Positions 31,461-43,186 of a DNA stretch of 64,000 bases are shown piece by piece; within the stretch, counting starts at the first letter, position 1, and every line of letters starts with the position of its first letter. Below the pieces are notes generated by a model. It did not search any database. It worked only from the letters and a program-made list of their open reading frames with translations, and was not told where the DNA came from. Source of the DNA: Pachyseris speciosa (Eukaryota > Cnidaria > Anthozoa > Scleractinia > Pachyseridae); NCBI GenBank assembly GCA_016490735.1, contig JAEMWC010000620.1, positions 340,001 through 404,000 of the forward strand. The letters are read 5' to 3'. Both the position numbers and the translations under genes were made by a program.

Positions 31461-33506
31461 TTTAACTGGGCACTCTGGGAAGAATTATATCAAGGCTTGA
31501 TGGACGGCTTTTTGGATGTATCTAAAGCGTTGTGAAAGGGATTGTATTCGCGCCGCGACTGCATTCGACAACACATAAATTTTCCCGCTGTGCTGTGAGC
31601 ATGACTAAAGACGAAGGATGTGCGATTTACGCAGTGGCCCGATGTAGCCTTTTTGACGATTGGAGAAGGTATTTACCGTTGACCTTTTATTTAGTCGTTT
31701 TCTTCAAAAAACTTACGGACAACCGATAAGCCAGATAAGCGTTGTCTTTCTTTATGTGCCCAACTTTTGTATGGCTCGGCAAGAAGTTAAGCCTACTCTC
31801 AAATTTGGTTTTCAAGTTTATCGTCAGTTTGTTTGTGAAGAAGGTTTTCAGGATTTCTGTGTTGGACCCATTCTTATAGCAAATTACATTTTAATTTCCC
31901 CTCAATTTAAAAAATAGATTCAAATGAAATTTACCGTAAGCTTAAGCTTATAATTCAAACATTGTTGTAAAAAGGTTTTTCATCAGAATACCATTGCAAA
32001 TAGGTGCCACAAACCAGAAGCGTAACACTTTGTAAAACTGCCAAATCTATTAAAACAATTATTTGCTAATCTTTCTTTGTTTTTTTCGACTGGTTCTTGG
32101 TCGGTTTTGACATAAACTTAAGTACTTGACGTCTTCAGAGTTATTAAGCTTAGGTACTTTCCGCGTTAAGCGCGCACGTACACGAACTCGCACAAACAGC
32201 CGTGATTTTAAAACTTTTCTCTGTTTTTGCTGAATCTTTGACATACAATTTTTAGCTTTATAAAATTGAATTAAATTATGGGAACCCCCATGCATTACAA
32301 CCTCTGTGAAAACGTTTTTTTGTATCACAGTAATTTTTCAGATACAACAAAATGTTTCGCCACTCAAATTAAACTTATGTGTCGGAATCGTGTAATTCAT
32401 TAGGGTAATCCATTTGAAAGCACGAACTGTTCCAGTATTTGTTTATGCGCAACTATTTTTCTTAGGCCAATACTTTGAATAATGGTTTTATTGTACACTT
32501 TGTTATAATTGTAATAGGGAATTAAGTTCATGGACAGTATAAAATAAAGTTTTGATGTCTGTGCGAATGAAAGTAACGTTTTAAGTTCTGGTTGAAAATA
32601 AAGTAATCATTTATTCCGTCACTGTTTAAGATACGTTTTTAACCTTCAAATATCGTATTTAGTAAAATTACTGAGCTGGCATCGGTTGCCTTAAGCAACT
32701 TAAATTGTTTCATTTAATGTTAGCATTAATTTGATTTTATTCGCATTGCTGCAACTTCTAGTTTAAGTTTTATAATTTCAAGAATCAAACAACACTTTTT
32801 AGGTGGGAAGTGCATTTAAGTGTACCACAAACGTACTTTTTTTGTTTTGTTTTTTAACAAACAGCAACAACTATCTGTATCAACTTACCTTCTCAAGTAT
32901 ACATTGTCCCTGAGCAGACAGCAGCCATAAAAAAAAATAATAATTAAAAAAGTCGTCAAAAGTTCCGTTTAAAGAAAATGCAAGTCCAGTCCGTTGTCCA
33001 GTCCTTGGAATTTTTTTTTCTACTAACCTTTTGTAGCGCGGCGTCGCAGTGAACAAAAAGCGCGCGAAAGTATAGCCTCGTTTTCGCTTTTTCCTCCAGG
33101 CCCTCTCCTCTGAAAACAATCTTAAACATCGATCCTCGCCAAAAGCAATTGAAATTAGAAGAAACTGACAACGCCATCATAAAGAGCATACTCTCAAGCC
33201 TTAGGCAAAATTTTCTTTTATTCCTACCTCAAATGGTCGTTGAGCAGGAAGCTGACAAACTTTTCAGTTAGATTTTCTACTGCCGCACTTTTTTAGGAAA
33301 AAGTAATCATGGCCATTTTTTAAAACACTATTTATTAAACTACAACTTCGCTTAAAAATATTCTTGGAGGAAGGTTCTAGTAAACTTTTAGAGCGAATAT
33401 TAAACTTCGGTCCGTTCTGGTCACGTGACCGATGACGTCACAGCATTAAAAATGACAAAATTGTATATTTTATAACAATATCTACCAATATCCAAATTTT
33501 TGTTTC
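31461..33506. other. Gene-free interval
   Basis: Only short unconvincing ORFs lie here. GTCACGTGACCgATGACGTCA occurs at about 33420 and again, with one change, near 33711. These palindromic CACGTG/TGACGTCA pairs could be E-box and CRE-like sites or part of an interspersed repeat. Confidence 0.4.
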
Positions 33507-33530
33507 CTCGCGTTTAATGCAACGCGAGGT
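33507..33530. repeat. Perfect hairpin
   Basis: CCTCGCGTT and AACGCGAGG form a 9-bp perfect stem around TAATGC. It stands in an AT-rich context and probably marks a repeat end. Confidence 0.7.
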
Positions 33531-33867
33531 AGCACTTGTACCCAGACTCCCACTTCTTGAAAATTGTATATACCTCCCTTAATATTTATATTTTGTTCGG
33601 TACCCGGGCAGTCCGAAATGGCTCACACCATTGTGCTTCAAACCACGTTGACTGCTTTTTCAATAACAAAATAATTTCGTCACAGTGAGCAAAAACGCGC
33701 TAGTGAGCAAAGTCACGTGACCAATGACGTCATCGCCCTTAGTCTTGTACAATAATTAGTTTATGGTAAGACTTATTTCTAGACAACGTGGGGGTCTTGC
33801 TGCCCTCAAACTGACCAAGTTATTTGGGACTGACGATTTTCCAGCTGCAAAGGATTCTGGGAAGGTT

Positions 33868-33914
33868 CTTATTATAATTATATATTGTTATTTAATTATT
33901 ATTATTATTATTAA
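33868..33914. repeat. (ATT)n tract left of the LINE
   Basis: An ATT-rich microsatellite immediately upstream of the LINE body. With the tract at 37419-37463 it brackets the element, so the isoleucine run it would encode is not part of the real protein. Confidence 0.65.
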
Positions 33915-34059
33915 AGTAACTACTCTCATTGGTGTGCACTGGACCTTCAAAGCACAACGTATACACAGGATTAAAACGGCCTTGGTTAAATTCACCAAAC
34001 ATGGCCTCGTGGTGTTACAACTACCAGAATCTTCAAGTATCACTCGCTTTTCTAGCGCT

Positions 34060-35264
34060 GAAGTCATGTTACAAAGCGGTGATGTTCATCCACAACCAGG
34101 TCCTACGCAAAACCATCATTTTGACATATCCGGAAGAACACCGCGTGTGACATATTCAACTTCTGAGTTGATTCATTACGGCAAGAACACTTGTAATCCT
34201 TTGATCGACCACGACTTGAAACTTCATCTACACAGTCTCGGGATTTTGAATTCCTGCAATTATTTTAGCAACGCTCGAATATTTAACATCAAGACAATGA
34301 TTCATTCTAGACGTAACTCCAGTATAGCTTCCTCTCAAAGGCAAACTTCTGCAGGATCGAATATTAATAACTGTGATGTTATTCCTCCTAGCAGATATGC
34401 TAATAAGCAGAGAGCGATTCCCGTGAGGATTACCGAACGTGACCAAGCGTTCAAAAGACGTAAAGCCCTATCTGCACGTGTTATTAAGCCTGTTCCGATG
34501 GTGGCCCCTGCTCTAAACAACAAGTACAGCAACAGTGGTAGCAGCGGCGGTAACAATAATAACATCAACTTGATTACTGGTCAGAAAGCAATGCTACCAA
34601 GTATTTACTTATTGAATGCACGCTCCCTCTCTCCAAAGCTAGACGAATTAACAGCATTACTGGCAACGAGTCCAATCGACCTGTTCGCTATCACAGAGTC
34701 GTGGCTGCGTAGCGATATCGATGACAGTCTTTTGTCAATCAGTGCTTTCAATCTGTTCGTAAAGATCGTGTAGCTGGCCGAGGTGGCGGAATTTGCGTTT
34801 ATTTGAACAACGTAATACCTTGTAAACGGCGATTGGACTTAGAAAACCCCATCTTTGAATGCCTGTGGCTCACTTTACGCCCTAAACGTCTGCCTATACC
34901 TTTATCTGGCATAATTATTTGTGTTGTTTATCATCCTTCGGGTCGACCTATTGAAAGTCATAAAGAACTGAATGACTACTTAATTAATACTACAGATCGT
35001 CTGCGTAACGAACACCCTGACCATGGTCTGGTACATCTCGGCGATTTCAACGATTTTGATTGTGGTAACCTTGTTTCCCATCACAGTTTAAAGCAAGTCG
35101 TCCAACAACCTACCAGAGACTCTGTTATCTTAGATCTCATAGTAACAAACATGCATAATTTGTATAGCAGTCCAACGATCCATGCCCCATTAGGCTCAAG
35201 TGATCACAAGATCCTACTCTGGCAACCTATAGCGCTCAGGCAACCCTCACGGATCCATCTTTGA
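34060..35264 (+). pseudogene. LINE N-terminal region and APE endonuclease
   Basis: The N-terminal part carries SGDVHPQPGPT, a hallmark near the start of CR1/L2/Rex-type proteins, followed by a basic linker with Ser/Asn-rich sequence. The endonuclease begins near 34600 with YLLNARSLSPKLDEL and LFAITESWL (catalytic glutamate). After a frameshift near 34770 it continues CLWLTLRP, VVYHPSG, HLGDFNDFDCG and GSSDHKILLW (the SDH block). The enzyme nicks target DNA to prime reverse transcription. The product is cut by one frameshift and a stop at 35262-35264. Confidence 0.82.
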
Positions 35265-35393
35265 ATGCCCTAAGCGCCTGGTGCGCCATTATCCTCGTTC
35301 TGGAATAGACGCTAGACCACACATGACTGGTTCACCGATTTCGGTTTCAGTTCGTCCGTTGACGATCTTGCGTCCTCGTTTACTACCCAACTA

Positions 35394-37111
35394 ATGGATG
35401 CCATTAACCGGATCTTTCCTGTAAAGACAATCAAGCTGCATGCAACAGACAAGCCATGGATAACACCCGAACTCAAGCTCATGACCAAAGACCGACAGAA
35501 AGCATTTCACAGCGGCAACATCCCAGCCTGGCGCTCTTTGAAATACAAAGTCCAACAAGAAATAGCGAAGAGGAAGAAGTCTTTCTACAAGAACAAAGTA
35601 CAGCACCTAAAGAATGACGACTGCCGTAAGTGGTGGAACATTATTAATAAAATGTCTGGCAGATCTGCAAAGCCCTCCTTTTTCTCACTTGAACGAGATG
35701 GAAAAACCATGTGCCAACAAGAACTTGCTAATAGTTTAAATCAGTTTTACATTCCAGTTAATTCGGACATCCCTCCACTCGACAGTAATATACTACCAGC
35801 TTTTCTTCCAGCTGAGGCGGGTGTTTCAACTGTGCAGCCCCACGAAGTTTGTAAGAAGCTGCTTGCCATCAAACCGTCAAAGGCTCACGGTCCGGACAAC
35901 GTACCGTGTCGCAATGTTAAAGAGTTAGCATATGAACTGGCTGAACCTATCACCACTATCTTCAATACATCACTCCGATCTGGTATTGTACCTGTAGTCT
36001 GGAAAGAATCTAATGTAATACCCATCCCAAAAATACAAACACCTATGGATGAGGGCGACTTCAGACCTATTTCGTTGACTTCCTGTCTGTCCAAAGTTCT
36101 TGAGGATTTCGTAGTCACATGGTTAATTGACGATGTCAAGGACAAAATCGACCCAAATCGGTTTGGATGTCTGAAGGGAACTTCAACGACGTATTGTTTA
36201 CTTGACATGATTCACACCTGGCTTACGTATCTCGATCCACCTGGACGACATCTCTGCCTTTGCTTTCTTGACTTTTTTAAAGACTTTTGACTTTTTTTTT
36301 TGGACTTAGGCGTTCGCACATCCTTAATACCGTGGATTACAAGCTTTCTGTCTAACCGCCTCAACGCGTTAAGCTAGCTGGCTCGCTCTCTGACTGGCTC
36401 CCAATAAATGCCGGTGTTCCCCAGGGAACAAAACTTGGCCCAATATTGTTATTGGTAATGATCAACAACTTGAGTATCTCAGATCCCGAATCTTGTACTT
36501 GGAAGCATGTTGATGATGTATCGTTGTCCGAAGGGCTTGTAAGGAACAGCATTTCAACCATCCAAACCAGTCTCAAAACCGTCGCCTCTTGGAGCTCCAG
36601 TAATTGGATGAAACGCAACGCTAAAAAGTGCAAAGAAATGCGGATTTGCTTCCTTAAGGATCCCATAGAATTCCCTCATTTGAAGATCGACGATCAACAA
36701 TTAGAGCTTGTAACTTCATATAAAGTACTTGGCCTGGTGATTCAGAATAATCTAAAATGGAATAATCACATTGAATCTATTGTCACCAAGGCCTCTAAGC
36801 GCCTTCACATACTCCGAGTACTTCGTAGAGGGGGCGTTGAGATTAATGATCTAATTAATATCTATACTGCCTTGATACGATCTTTATTAGAATATTGCTG
36901 TGTTGTATGGCATCACGCTCTACCCTCCTACCTCTCACAGGAATTAGAACGCGTACAGAAACGTGCTCTTAAAATCATAGTTCCAGCGCTTTCTTACTCA
37001 GAAGCTCTTCCGTTTTTAAACTTAAGAACGTTAGACGAAAGGCGTAATAAACTCGGTGTTAAAACTCTTGAAAAGATTTCAAGAGGAGGATCTCTTGTCA
37101 TCTCCCAATGA
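35394..37111 (+). pseudogene. LINE reverse transcriptase
   Basis: It starts in the linker (KPWITPELKLMTKDRQKAF) and carries RT blocks KAHGPDNVP, WKESNVIPIPK, DFRPISLTSCLSKVLE and LCFLDFFKDF, where relatives read DFSKAFD, so block A is altered as the frame breaks near 36285. After a second shift near 36375 come VPQGTKLGPI, block C as KHVDDVSL (usually YxDD, so Tyr to His), then LGLVIQNNLKWNNHI and LLEYCCVVWHHALP. The frame ends at 37109-37111. Confidence 0.83.
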
Positions 37112-37418
37112 CAAGTCAGCACATGCATCACTATCAAACGAGAGGCGCTAACAAATATATATTACCTAAATGCAGGACAGAAAGATTGTGTCGTCGTTTT
37201 TCCCAAGTACTAGCTTAGCTTTTAATAATCTTTAGATTCTTAGATTATATATATACCCATATTTTAACTTGTATAAGAATAAATTTAGTTCTAATTTTAT
37301 TATAAAACTTATTGTAACCCAGTCCCTCTTTGATCAACTTTATGTAAATTTTATAGTTGTACAAGTGTAACCACATTGTAATTCAGATTAACTGCGATGA
37401 TGGTGGAATTAAACTTCT

Positions 37419-37463
37419 TTATTATTATTATAATTATTATTATTATTATTATTAATTATTATA
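37419..37463. repeat. (TTA)n LINE tail
   Basis: A run of TTA/ATT triplets directly after the LINE 3' UTR; the microsatellite end of the element. Confidence 0.75.
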
Positions 37464-37465
37464 GA

Positions 37466-37660
37466 GTGGAGTGTTTAATAGTTTGGAGTATGGTTTGAAT
37501 TTTTCCCGTGTTCAGATCCAAGGTCACATCCAGGAAGTTGACTTCGATGGTGATTTTTAGCTCACACTTTTAAAATATTTTGCATATTTCTTTCTTTATT
37601 CTCTCTGTCTCCTTTGGGGTCTGTCGTCTCTGTATAGCCCGATTTCGACTCCAGGTATTT
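37466..37660 (-). pseudogene. Short retroelement RT fragment
   Basis: On minus, KITIEVNFLDVTLDLNTGK can be read. It resembles the stretch after the RT palm in a common cnidarian retroelement family in which NFLDVT is followed by a proline- and asparagine-rich motif. It is too short to classify further. Confidence 0.35.
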
Positions 37661-40048
37661 CATTCAGCTGGGAGACGGTGACGTCTGAGAGCAAAACCGA
37701 AACTTATGTAAACCATGTTTCGTTCAACAATGAAACGCGCAAGAACGACACTGAACTTAGCAAACACATCTGGCAGCTTAAAAGCAAACAGCAACACTAC
37801 ACCATCAAATGGAACATCCTTGCCAAGGCGCACCCTACTCAAACCTGACTAAGCGTTGCAACCTATGAACGGCTGAGAAGTACTTCATCATTACCAAACC
37901 AGGACTGGCAACACTAAACAAACGAAACGAACTAATTTCTACATGCAGGCACTGGCGAACGTTCATTCTTAGATATAGATAACTAACTGAATTTCGTTTT
38001 CCCAGCGCGTGCATACTGGCAATTATCTGCAGAACCTACTGGCAGAATCTCAAATCAGTTTCGAAAAATCGAATTTTGGCTAATATCACCCAAACAACCC
38101 GTTAGGGGAATTATTTCAAGAAATGATATAAAAAAAATCCCAAAACGCTTTACATTTGGAGAATTTTGGAAAAGTTCGAAAATTGGCAGAAGATACAATT
38201 TTTATTCATGAAATTGGTCTGAATTTCAAACAATTTCAAAGAAACAGTACCGGCGCACAATAGCTCCTATTGACTTCGTCTTCCTTACATAATTAGAGGA
38301 CTTTCAAAGCTTCAAGATTGTGTAAAAGGTTTAAGCAAAATTACTTTATAGTATAGTTTTTTAACCTTCGTTGCTTACCCCATCTTTGTATGTTGTTTTG
38401 AATGTGAAAATATCGCCCAACTTTAGCCTCCCCAAATCGATCCTGGTATAATTCAAATTGAAAAAGCAGTTATACCACATGAAAGAACGGTCATTGAATG
38501 AAGTTTCAACTCTGCAAATTTAAACGCTGGCGTGTACTAAAATTTTAACTGGAGGACTTCGGACCCCACGCGCGACAGAACGTGGAATGTAAACAAAGCG
38601 AAACAAATGTAATTAATACGAAGAAAGTGGCAGAAAAATTATTTACATCTCATAGAATCACTTGGCATTGACAAAAAATGATATCAAAATAAGCCTTTCT
38701 CCTTGACAAGCTAATAAAGCGACGTTTTCTGTTGAATATTGTGAAACAAACTGGGAAAACAACCGAACGTTAACGATCACGAAGTCGGGGACGTCGCGCG
38801 GTAATTATTATTCTGTAAAGTTCAAAATAAACAGTAATTGTTGATATACAAAGCCCAAAAAGCACCAAGATACAAATTAATAAGAGTTTAATTTCAATAA
38901 TCTATGTGCTCTTATTAAGAACTTGAATTAATGTGCTTTTAGGAGTTAGGACTTAGAGGAATTAAGGTTGTAATTGTCAGAGCATCTTGGGTACGACTAC
39001 TACTAGTGAAGTCAGATAGGGTTTGTGTTCGTATAATTTTGTCTTCAGTGGCATGGCCAGCTAGAATGTGCTGAAGTATCGTCAAACTCATCGACTGTTG
39101 AAAGAGATTTAGTTCATTATAAAAAGAAAAATAATTCTTATGTTATGCATGCGGCTCATTTGTGTGTATTAAGATATTTAATTGTTCTTTGTTGGTAATT
39201 TTAGATGAATATCAAGTCATTCCCCCTTTTCAAACTTCATTTGCTTAACATTGTGGCTATTATAGCTATAGAAGACTAATTATTACAACTTGAAAGTTGT
39301 CAAGTCCTTGAACTTCAAGATGAAATACGGTTGGGATGTGCAGAGGTCATGAAGAATTAGGCCAGGCCAGAAGAATAACATGACTGTCAAATTTTGAAAT
39401 GCTCTTTTTTAATATTCTCATTCCACCTGAGCTTAATTAACATAGACATAGATTCACAACAACTACAAGTTTCTTCAATGTACATATTTGTTTACAACTC
39501 TTCTTAAATGCAAGTTGACAGTCTGAATCCTTAACATTCTTACATAAAGAATTTTGAGATGTGGGAATCAATAAAGTCTCATGTCTCAAGTTTTCACCAT
39601 TCTTATAAATTACAAGTTATTTCTTTTGCTAAGAAAGAACAAAAACCAATCAGGCATACAACAATTAGCATCAGTGTTCAGTTGATTCAGGTACATGTTC
39701 TAGGTCAAAATGAAATCCAGGTTAAAACGATTTTAACCTAGTTTTATTAGGGTTAAGATACACAAGAATTTCATTTTAACCTGAATTTCATGTTGACCTA
39801 CAACATACACATGCACTACTTTCTAACATGCATAAATTTTTGTATTAAAAATGCTGTGTGGCACTTTTCTAGTATGTAATTTTAAATGTTGGTAAATTGA
39901 ATCTATGTATTTTTTTGTACAAAGCCTATTTTCAGTAGTGTGCTTAAAAGATCTACCTGTATCTGAAAGTGTGAATCCTTCCTAAAAAAGACTTAAGTGG
40001 CAGTCGAGTTACATTACATTTAATACTACAAACCATTCATTTTTACAG
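37661..40048. other. Gene-poor interval
   Basis: No domain-bearing ORF. The only structure I find is the inverted repeat at 39702-39799. This interval could be intergenic or intronic if the exon candidate at 40049 is real. Confidence 0.4.
39702..39799. repeat. Small inverted-repeat element
   Basis: Left arm 39702-39727 (AGGTCAAAATGAAATCCAGG..) and its inverted match ending at 39799 (two mismatches in 26). Inner sequence TTTTAACCTAGTTTTATTAGGGTTAAGAT repeats parts of the arm. About 98 bp, typical of a tiny MITE. Confidence 0.65.
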
Positions 40049-40253
40049 GAAGAACAGTTTGCAAGAGAGAATCCTGTATCAGAAAATCGCTTGCTTTTAG
40101 CTGCAAGCAGGTCGTTTGAAATACAGCAACCGGTTCTGGAAGTTAATGACAGGGACCATTTAGAAGGTCATCAGCTGATTGCAATGGAAGTTGGTGTTAC
40201 AGGAGAGATAAGTTTGGAATTGAAAAAAACAAAACAAATGAAATCAACTAATG
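40049..40253 (+). CDS. Candidate isolated exon
   Basis: TTTTTACAG precedes 40049 and GTAATT follows 40253. Between them 205 bp are open in one frame and read like a real protein segment (EEQFARENPVSENRLLLAAS, then QLIAMEVGVTGEISLELKK), not like a low-complexity ORF. No family is recognised and no partner exons were found within the window. It may belong to a host gene with long introns, or be chance. Reading phase: starts at codon position 1 and ends one base into a codon. Confidence 0.3.
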
Positions 40254-40302
40254 GTAATTTATTACGATGAGACCTCACATGTTCAAAGAGTGGTCAGTTT
40301 TA

Positions 40303-40835
40303 CAGTCAAGTCAGGTGAAGCGTACCCCCCTAGAGCACATTAATGAGTTGATTACTTGAACATTGAACCGTTAGTCGTTTCGAATAATGCTATCATTTTT
40401 GAAATATTCGAATCAAACTTCAATCGCTGATTGGACTATGCCCGTAGATGTGTTTCAAAAACGCGTTCGACCAACGAGACTTTAATTCTGTTATCTCTTA
40501 CAATAAAACTTGCTAGAACTTCGCCTGAAATCCCTTTATCACAAATAAGACTTCTACAAGCTCTATGAGAAGTAGAAAGCAAAAAAAACTGCTCGATAAT
40601 TACATTTACAATACCGTTTTTCACCTATAACTTCCACTTACCGTTGGACGCCATGTTGGACGCTTCTATTTCCCATATAAGGAGCATCTTTTGTTCGCTT
40701 AGTCCAATCAGCAATCGAAGTTTGATTCGAATATTTAAAAAATGATTGCATTATTCGAAACGACTAAAGGGTTCAATGTTCAAATAATCAACTCATTAAT
40801 GTAATTTAGGGGGTACGCTTGACCTGACTTGACTG
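40303..40835. mobile_element. 533-bp Tc1/mariner-type MITE
   Basis: Terminal inverted repeats of about 140 bp start CAGTCAAGTCAGGT and match at both ends with few differences. TA flanks both sides (40301-40302 and 40836-40837). The CAG start with a TA duplication is typical of Tc1/mariner derivatives. The unique centre (about 40440-40690) has no gene. Confidence 0.85.
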
Positions 40836-40837
40836 TA

Positions 40838-41241
40838 AACATTGGATATGACAATATCTAGTGGATAAAATTTACTGCAAGTAATATGTTGTTCCTACTG
40901 GATGGTGACTATAATTAATAATATGTTCTTCAACAACTGTGGCTAGGTATTCAACTCAGCGTTGGGTTTATCCTTACTTTTCTACGAGAGGTCTTGAACG
41001 AGTAGTATCTGATAGCTATTCATGCATTTAATGTTTTTCTTGCATGTGCATCAACACTTCAAGTAATATCTCAGCAATCAATTTCTTTTTGTATTTCCAA
41101 ATTGGAAAATCTCCAGTAAGCCAAATAAACAGACGTCCAGGAGGAGTAACATAAGGCACTAGTGGTGCTTGCTATGTAGTGATTAATTTGTACAATCACT
41201 TCAACCAGCTGTGATGTTTCAGCAATTGCAATTCAACTCTC
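40838..41241. other. Gene-free spacer between two MITEs
   Basis: Nothing identified. Confidence 0.4.
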
Positions 41242-41245
41242 TTAA

Positions 41246-41754
41246 CCCATTGACAACCGAGCATTTTGCCGAAAAACACCTTTTGAAGCTCGTCGAGCCG
41301 TGTTCTGACCAGATTCTAGCCAAAAAGAAGCAAAGCTGCCCAAACCTCTGTTTGCTGGTGGAGTTCATCGCGCCCTTCTGTTCCTGATGCTTAATATTAG
41401 CTTTCCAAGATCGGGTTGAAAAGTCTCACCTTCTCTTGCCTGGCATTTTCTGGGCTTCCTTTCGATGGGAAAAGATTTGTGGAAAACTTTTAGGATCACA
41501 GGATTTGGTGGATGGAAGTGCAGCCGGGTGGTGAAATAAGATTTTCATTCTAAGTTTCGTCACTTGGTTTTTTCGCGCTTTCTCCGGCCTGTTTGACGGA
41601 ATAGTGCTCATTTGGGTATGGTTTGAAAGATCTTTTCCCCCTACACATGCTACATGTAAAAGTTGTCCATGAGCATTAAAACTGATGACGTCACAAGCGG
41701 TACAACGGACGTGGTTCTGCGCGGCCAGTTTTGGCCGGCACGGGTGCCAATGGG
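41246..41754. mobile_element. 509-bp piggyBac-type MITE
   Basis: Ends CCCATTGACA and (inverted) CCCATTGGCA are flanked by TTAA at 41242-41245 and 41755-41758. The CCC start and TTAA target are those of piggyBac. No transposase is encoded. Confidence 0.8.
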
Positions 41755-41758
41755 TTAA

Positions 41759-42164
41759 AATCTACATGTAACACAGGTTGTTATAGCTAGAGAATGTTTC
41801 AAAAGTGTTGCAACTGAAAATTTATCGAGGAATTACATGGTTGTTCAGCAAAATTGGTACCAAAAACAATAATAAAGATGGCTTGACTTGACTTGAAATA
41901 GGCATTCTGTGAGTGCACGTGGCTACTAAATGCATGCTTGCGAGCATATGCTGCCATCACAGGCCTTAAGTCACTTGGACAAACAACGTGGTAACATAGA
42001 GGCTACTGCTTAGTGCAGTAACCATAATAATAGGAGAATGAGCATTAAATATTCGCTCACACTGTTCAGACCTCGGCTTCAAGGAATTGGGTATATTACA
42101 TTATTTAATCAATACTGAATATGTGAATGATCATTGCAGTTATGAACACTACTTGAAAATAAAT
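41759..42164. other. Gene-free spacer
   Basis: Short repeated GGCTTGACTTGACTTG near 41880 resembles the Tc1-type MITE end; otherwise nothing. Confidence 0.35.
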
Positions 42165-42251
42165 CCTGAATAAAATTCAGGCTTGTACGGGATTCAAACC
42201 CATGACCTGTGCGATACCAGTGCAGCGCTCTACAAACTGAGCTAACAAGCC
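42165..42251 (-). repeat. tRNA-derived repeat
   Basis: On minus, a tRNA-like head (GGCTTGTTAGCTCAGT..GGTTTGAATCCC..ACAAGCC, 42251-42181) is followed by CCTGAATTTTATTCAGG, the same kind of hairpin seen after the heads at 16800 and 61129. The anticodon stem does not pair well. A tail with AGTAGTGTTCATAACTGCAATGATCATTCA continues to about 42120. Confidence 0.6.
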
Positions 42252-42255
42252 AACT

Positions 42256-43076
42256 CGGAGCTGGTCATTTTGTTGGTTCGTAATATACCTGTTTTCATAT
42301 ATTCATTATCACTTATTCGTCACTCATGGGTATTGTATTGAAAACAAAATTAGACAAAGTATTGGGATTAGATCCTTATAACTTTAATGTATCCATGTAA
42401 TATATCCATTTCACGTATGGGATAACTGCCTGGGATCATGCATATGAGTCAACTCTTCAATCCTTATTTATTTTACAAAAGAAAGCAAATGTGTCATTAT
42501 TTTTTTTCAAAATTTGACTACCACACTAGCCTTTTGTTTAAGTGATTTAAGATAATAATGGTTTTTGACCTTGTTACTTTTCATAATTTTATTCTTTTGT
42601 GCGTTTAAGAACACTGTACTCGCAATAAGCTCTTTCCAAGTGCATAAGTACTATCATTCTCTCTTTTCTAAGGTAGATTTAATTCCTAATTGTAATACTT
42701 AGGCCTGTTATAAAACAGGGTTAAATACCTTCCAAAAAACAGGACCAATTATGGCTAATTGAATGTTCGTTTTCAAGGACCTGTGGAATTTTCATAAGGT
42801 CCTGGAGTTTTTACTCACGTTTTAAAGTTGATGTAGATAGTCTTTGTATTTTGTGTGTACCTTGAATAAACATGTTTGTCGGAATGTGATAGATGGCAAT
42901 GTAAAATGCTCTTCTTTGTCTTGATTAAAAAAATAGTTGAAGATAGTTCTGTACTGTCTAGAGGCTTCTGTAGCCTTGCTTGCTTTTCTTTCTTTGTCTT
43001 TTCTTTTTTTTGGGGGGGGGTGGTAACAATCAGACTGCTAATGGTACTGTTATTATTGTACGTTTAGTATCATACT
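42256..43076. other. Gene-free spacer
   Basis: No gene recognised. A T/G-rich stretch near 43000-43020 ends in a run of G. Confidence 0.35.
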
Positions 43077-43186
43077 GGCCCCAGTTGTTTAAGGAGAGGA
43101 TAACTATATCCATCTGATACATTTTAACCGCTAGATTGCCACATATTTACTAGATAGAGTTATCCACCCTTTGAACAACTGGGGCC
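43077..43186. mobile_element. 110-bp hairpin MITE
   Basis: GGCCCCAGTTGTT..AAGG at the left and its inverted match CCTTTGAACAACTGGGGCC at the right; GGATAACTATATCC and GAGTTATCC sit just inside. The whole unit can fold on itself. No clear target duplication. Confidence 0.72.

Larger units (their letters stand above)
33915..37465 (+). mobile_element. Near full-length CR1/L2-like LINE
   Basis: A 3.55-kb non-LTR retrotransposon with an N-terminal region, an APE endonuclease, a reverse transcriptase, a ~300-bp 3' UTR and a (TTA)n tail. Frameshifts near 34770, 35265, 36285 and 36375 mean that no full product can be made. Its 3' structure resembles the truncated copy at 13983-15196, but the proteins differ enough to suggest separate subfamilies. 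Confidence 0.85.

Noticed and set aside
33763..33914. N-terminal extension of the LINE protein with an isoleucine run
   Set aside because: The run is encoded by an ATT microsatellite outside the element body.
34335..34568. Leucine-rich minus-strand ORF that looks like a membrane protein
   Set aside because: Antisense of the Asn/Ser-rich linker of the LINE protein.
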